Positions 63,201 to 64,000 of a stretch of 64,000 bases of DNA are shown here, piece after piece. The notes beneath the pieces were generated by a model. It was not told the DNA's origin and searched no databases. It saw nothing but the letters and a program-made list of their open reading frames with translations. The DNA comes from Ophiosphaerella korrae (taxonomy: Eukaryota > Ascomycota > Dothideomycetes > Pleosporales > Phaeosphaeriaceae). Location: positions 1 to 64,000 of the forward strand of contig JALNQF010000174.1 in assembly GCA_028456385.1 (NCBI GenBank), in the 5' to 3' direction. The stretch's first letter is position 1. Each line of letters opens with the position of its first letter. The position numbers and the translations under genes are program-made.

Positions 63201-64000
63201 GTTTTGTTAGATTTAAAGGAAGTTATAGTAGTTTAATAAAAAGGCTTTTTTGTAATAGCTATATAAGGGCCTTATTAGAGAGAGATACTAAGGCTTTTAG
63301 AAAAGCCCTTTTTTAGATTAATTACCTATAACTTAATAGTACTAGGTATAAACTAAGTAGATTAATTCTACTATCTATCTCTAGCCCTACGCTCTATCTA
63401 TATATCTACAATATAGTAGTCTTAGCTAGGTCTCTTAAGATAGTAGTAAGCTAGATCCTTAACACCCCTTCTATTAAGGTACTAGTTTCTTTATTATATT
63501 AGTCGTGCTAACGTAGTCTATCTCCTTATATATAAGATTCTTTAATTAATTCCTTTGTTTGTAAAGATTAAGGCTACAATCCTTTTAGCTATAGTAGGGT
63601 TAGCGGCTTAGCGATCGCACATATAATCGCGTATCTAATTACGTATTAAGTATCTAATCGTATAACTTATCTAATAACTTTAGGAAAATAAACGCAATTA
63701 TAAACAAGAATTAATATCCCTTACTATATATAGATAAAATACAAGATAGGCTATAGAAAGCTTAAGTCTTTATAAAACTAGATATCTAAAATACCTACTA
63801 CTAGATTAGAATTAGAAAAGGTAATAAATAGAAAACAGCGTTTAGAACGTAGTATAGACTATTTAAATTTATAGTTATACCTTTTAGATTAATAAATATA
63901 CTAGTATTATTCTAAGAAATAATTAATATAGTCTTAAAGGAATACCTAGACATATATATATTTGTATACCTAGATAATATCCTTATATTCTTAGAAATAG
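60300..64000 (+). pseudogene. gag-pol relic of chromovirus F (partial)
   Basis: Gag (about 60300-61450) ends in two zinc-knuckle relics at about 61260-61390. Protease appears as an INSRATRNF-like block near 62580-62610, where DSGA has become NSRA. The RT begins near 63180, is interrupted by the copia LTR, and resumes at about 63677 with LDI-x-NTYY (about 63780) and YLDNILIF (63968-63991). Frame order and spacing match C. Nonsense codons are frequent. RNase H, integrase and chromodomain would lie beyond the window. Confidence 0.85.
63205..63676 (-). repeat. Solo copia LTR (about 472 bp) inside chromovirus F
   Basis: Reverse complement of the copia 3' LTR at 2406-2878 over its full length. It starts TGTTAGATTT on the plus strand and ends in CTAATAA. 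Flanks agttt (63200-63204) and acttt (63677-63681) are a likely five-base duplication with one change. The RT frame of F continues across it when compared with C near 43600. It probably arose by recombination between the two LTRs of a full element. Confidence 0.88.

Larger units (their letters stand above)
59872..64000 (+). mobile_element. Ty3/gypsy chromovirus F, 5' part (runs off the window)
   Basis: A 5' LTR (59872-60292) is followed by gag and pol up to the RT catalytic region at the window end. It is inserted in D's gag and itself broken by a solo copia LTR at 63205-63676. It aligns with C along its length. Confidence 0.9.

Noticed and set aside
1..64000. tRNA or rRNA genes
   Set aside because: No cloverleaf-compatible sequence with intact conserved T-loop and no rRNA-like block was seen on either strand by eye. 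A covariance-model scan would be decisive.

Overview
The window looks like gene-poor, repeat-rich DNA from a filamentous ascomycete (Pezizomycotina). Three things point there. (1) Most of it is extremely A+T-rich, with TpA everywhere and CpA/TpG almost gone, the footprint of repeat-induced point mutation (RIP). (2) The repeats are fungal Ty3/gypsy chromoviruses, Ty1/copia elements and Fot1/pogo transposons. (3) The one intact gene has short fungal introns and encodes a secreted DUF1996 protein. Organism identity is inferred from sequence character only.

Layout. 1-2878 is the 3' part of a RIP-mutated copia element (reverse transcriptase, RNase H, 3' LTR) sitting in the gag of a minus-strand gypsy element whose LTR ends at 3761. 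4420-5900 is a minus-strand Fot1/pogo transposase relic. 6.8-8.95 kb is a small, little-mutated island holding a decayed MFS transporter gene with a cytochrome P450 fragment spliced into it. 9-29 kb is RIP-mutated DNA that I cannot assign to a known element, but it contains at least five long relic reading frames, two of which carry in-frame peptide minisatellites. 29155-36223 is a full-length chromovirus (B, minus strand) joined head to head to a second LTR, which interrupts another Fot1-type transposase (C-terminal part to 37317). 37.3-39.6 kb is the second island, with the intact DUF1996 gene (37708-38942, minus strand, five exons).

From 39.6 kb to the end is a nest of chromoviruses. Host element D (minus strand) is broken by C (40274-47310, target duplication AGAGA), E (49213-56209, target duplication TTATA) and F (59872 to beyond the window). 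F is itself hit by a solo copia LTR (63205-63676) of the same family as the LTR at 2406-2878. The chromoviruses share one plan: LTR, gag with zinc knuckles, protease, RT, RNase H, integrase, chromodomain, then a convergent antisense reading frame with a cysteine-rich look, then LTR.

No autonomous mobile element in view is functional: every RT copy has lost the second aspartate of its YxDD box and all frames carry many stops. The only apparently functional gene is the DUF1996 gene. The setting fits a heterochromatic, pericentromeric, subtelomeric or accessory-chromosome region; the sequence alone does not decide which.
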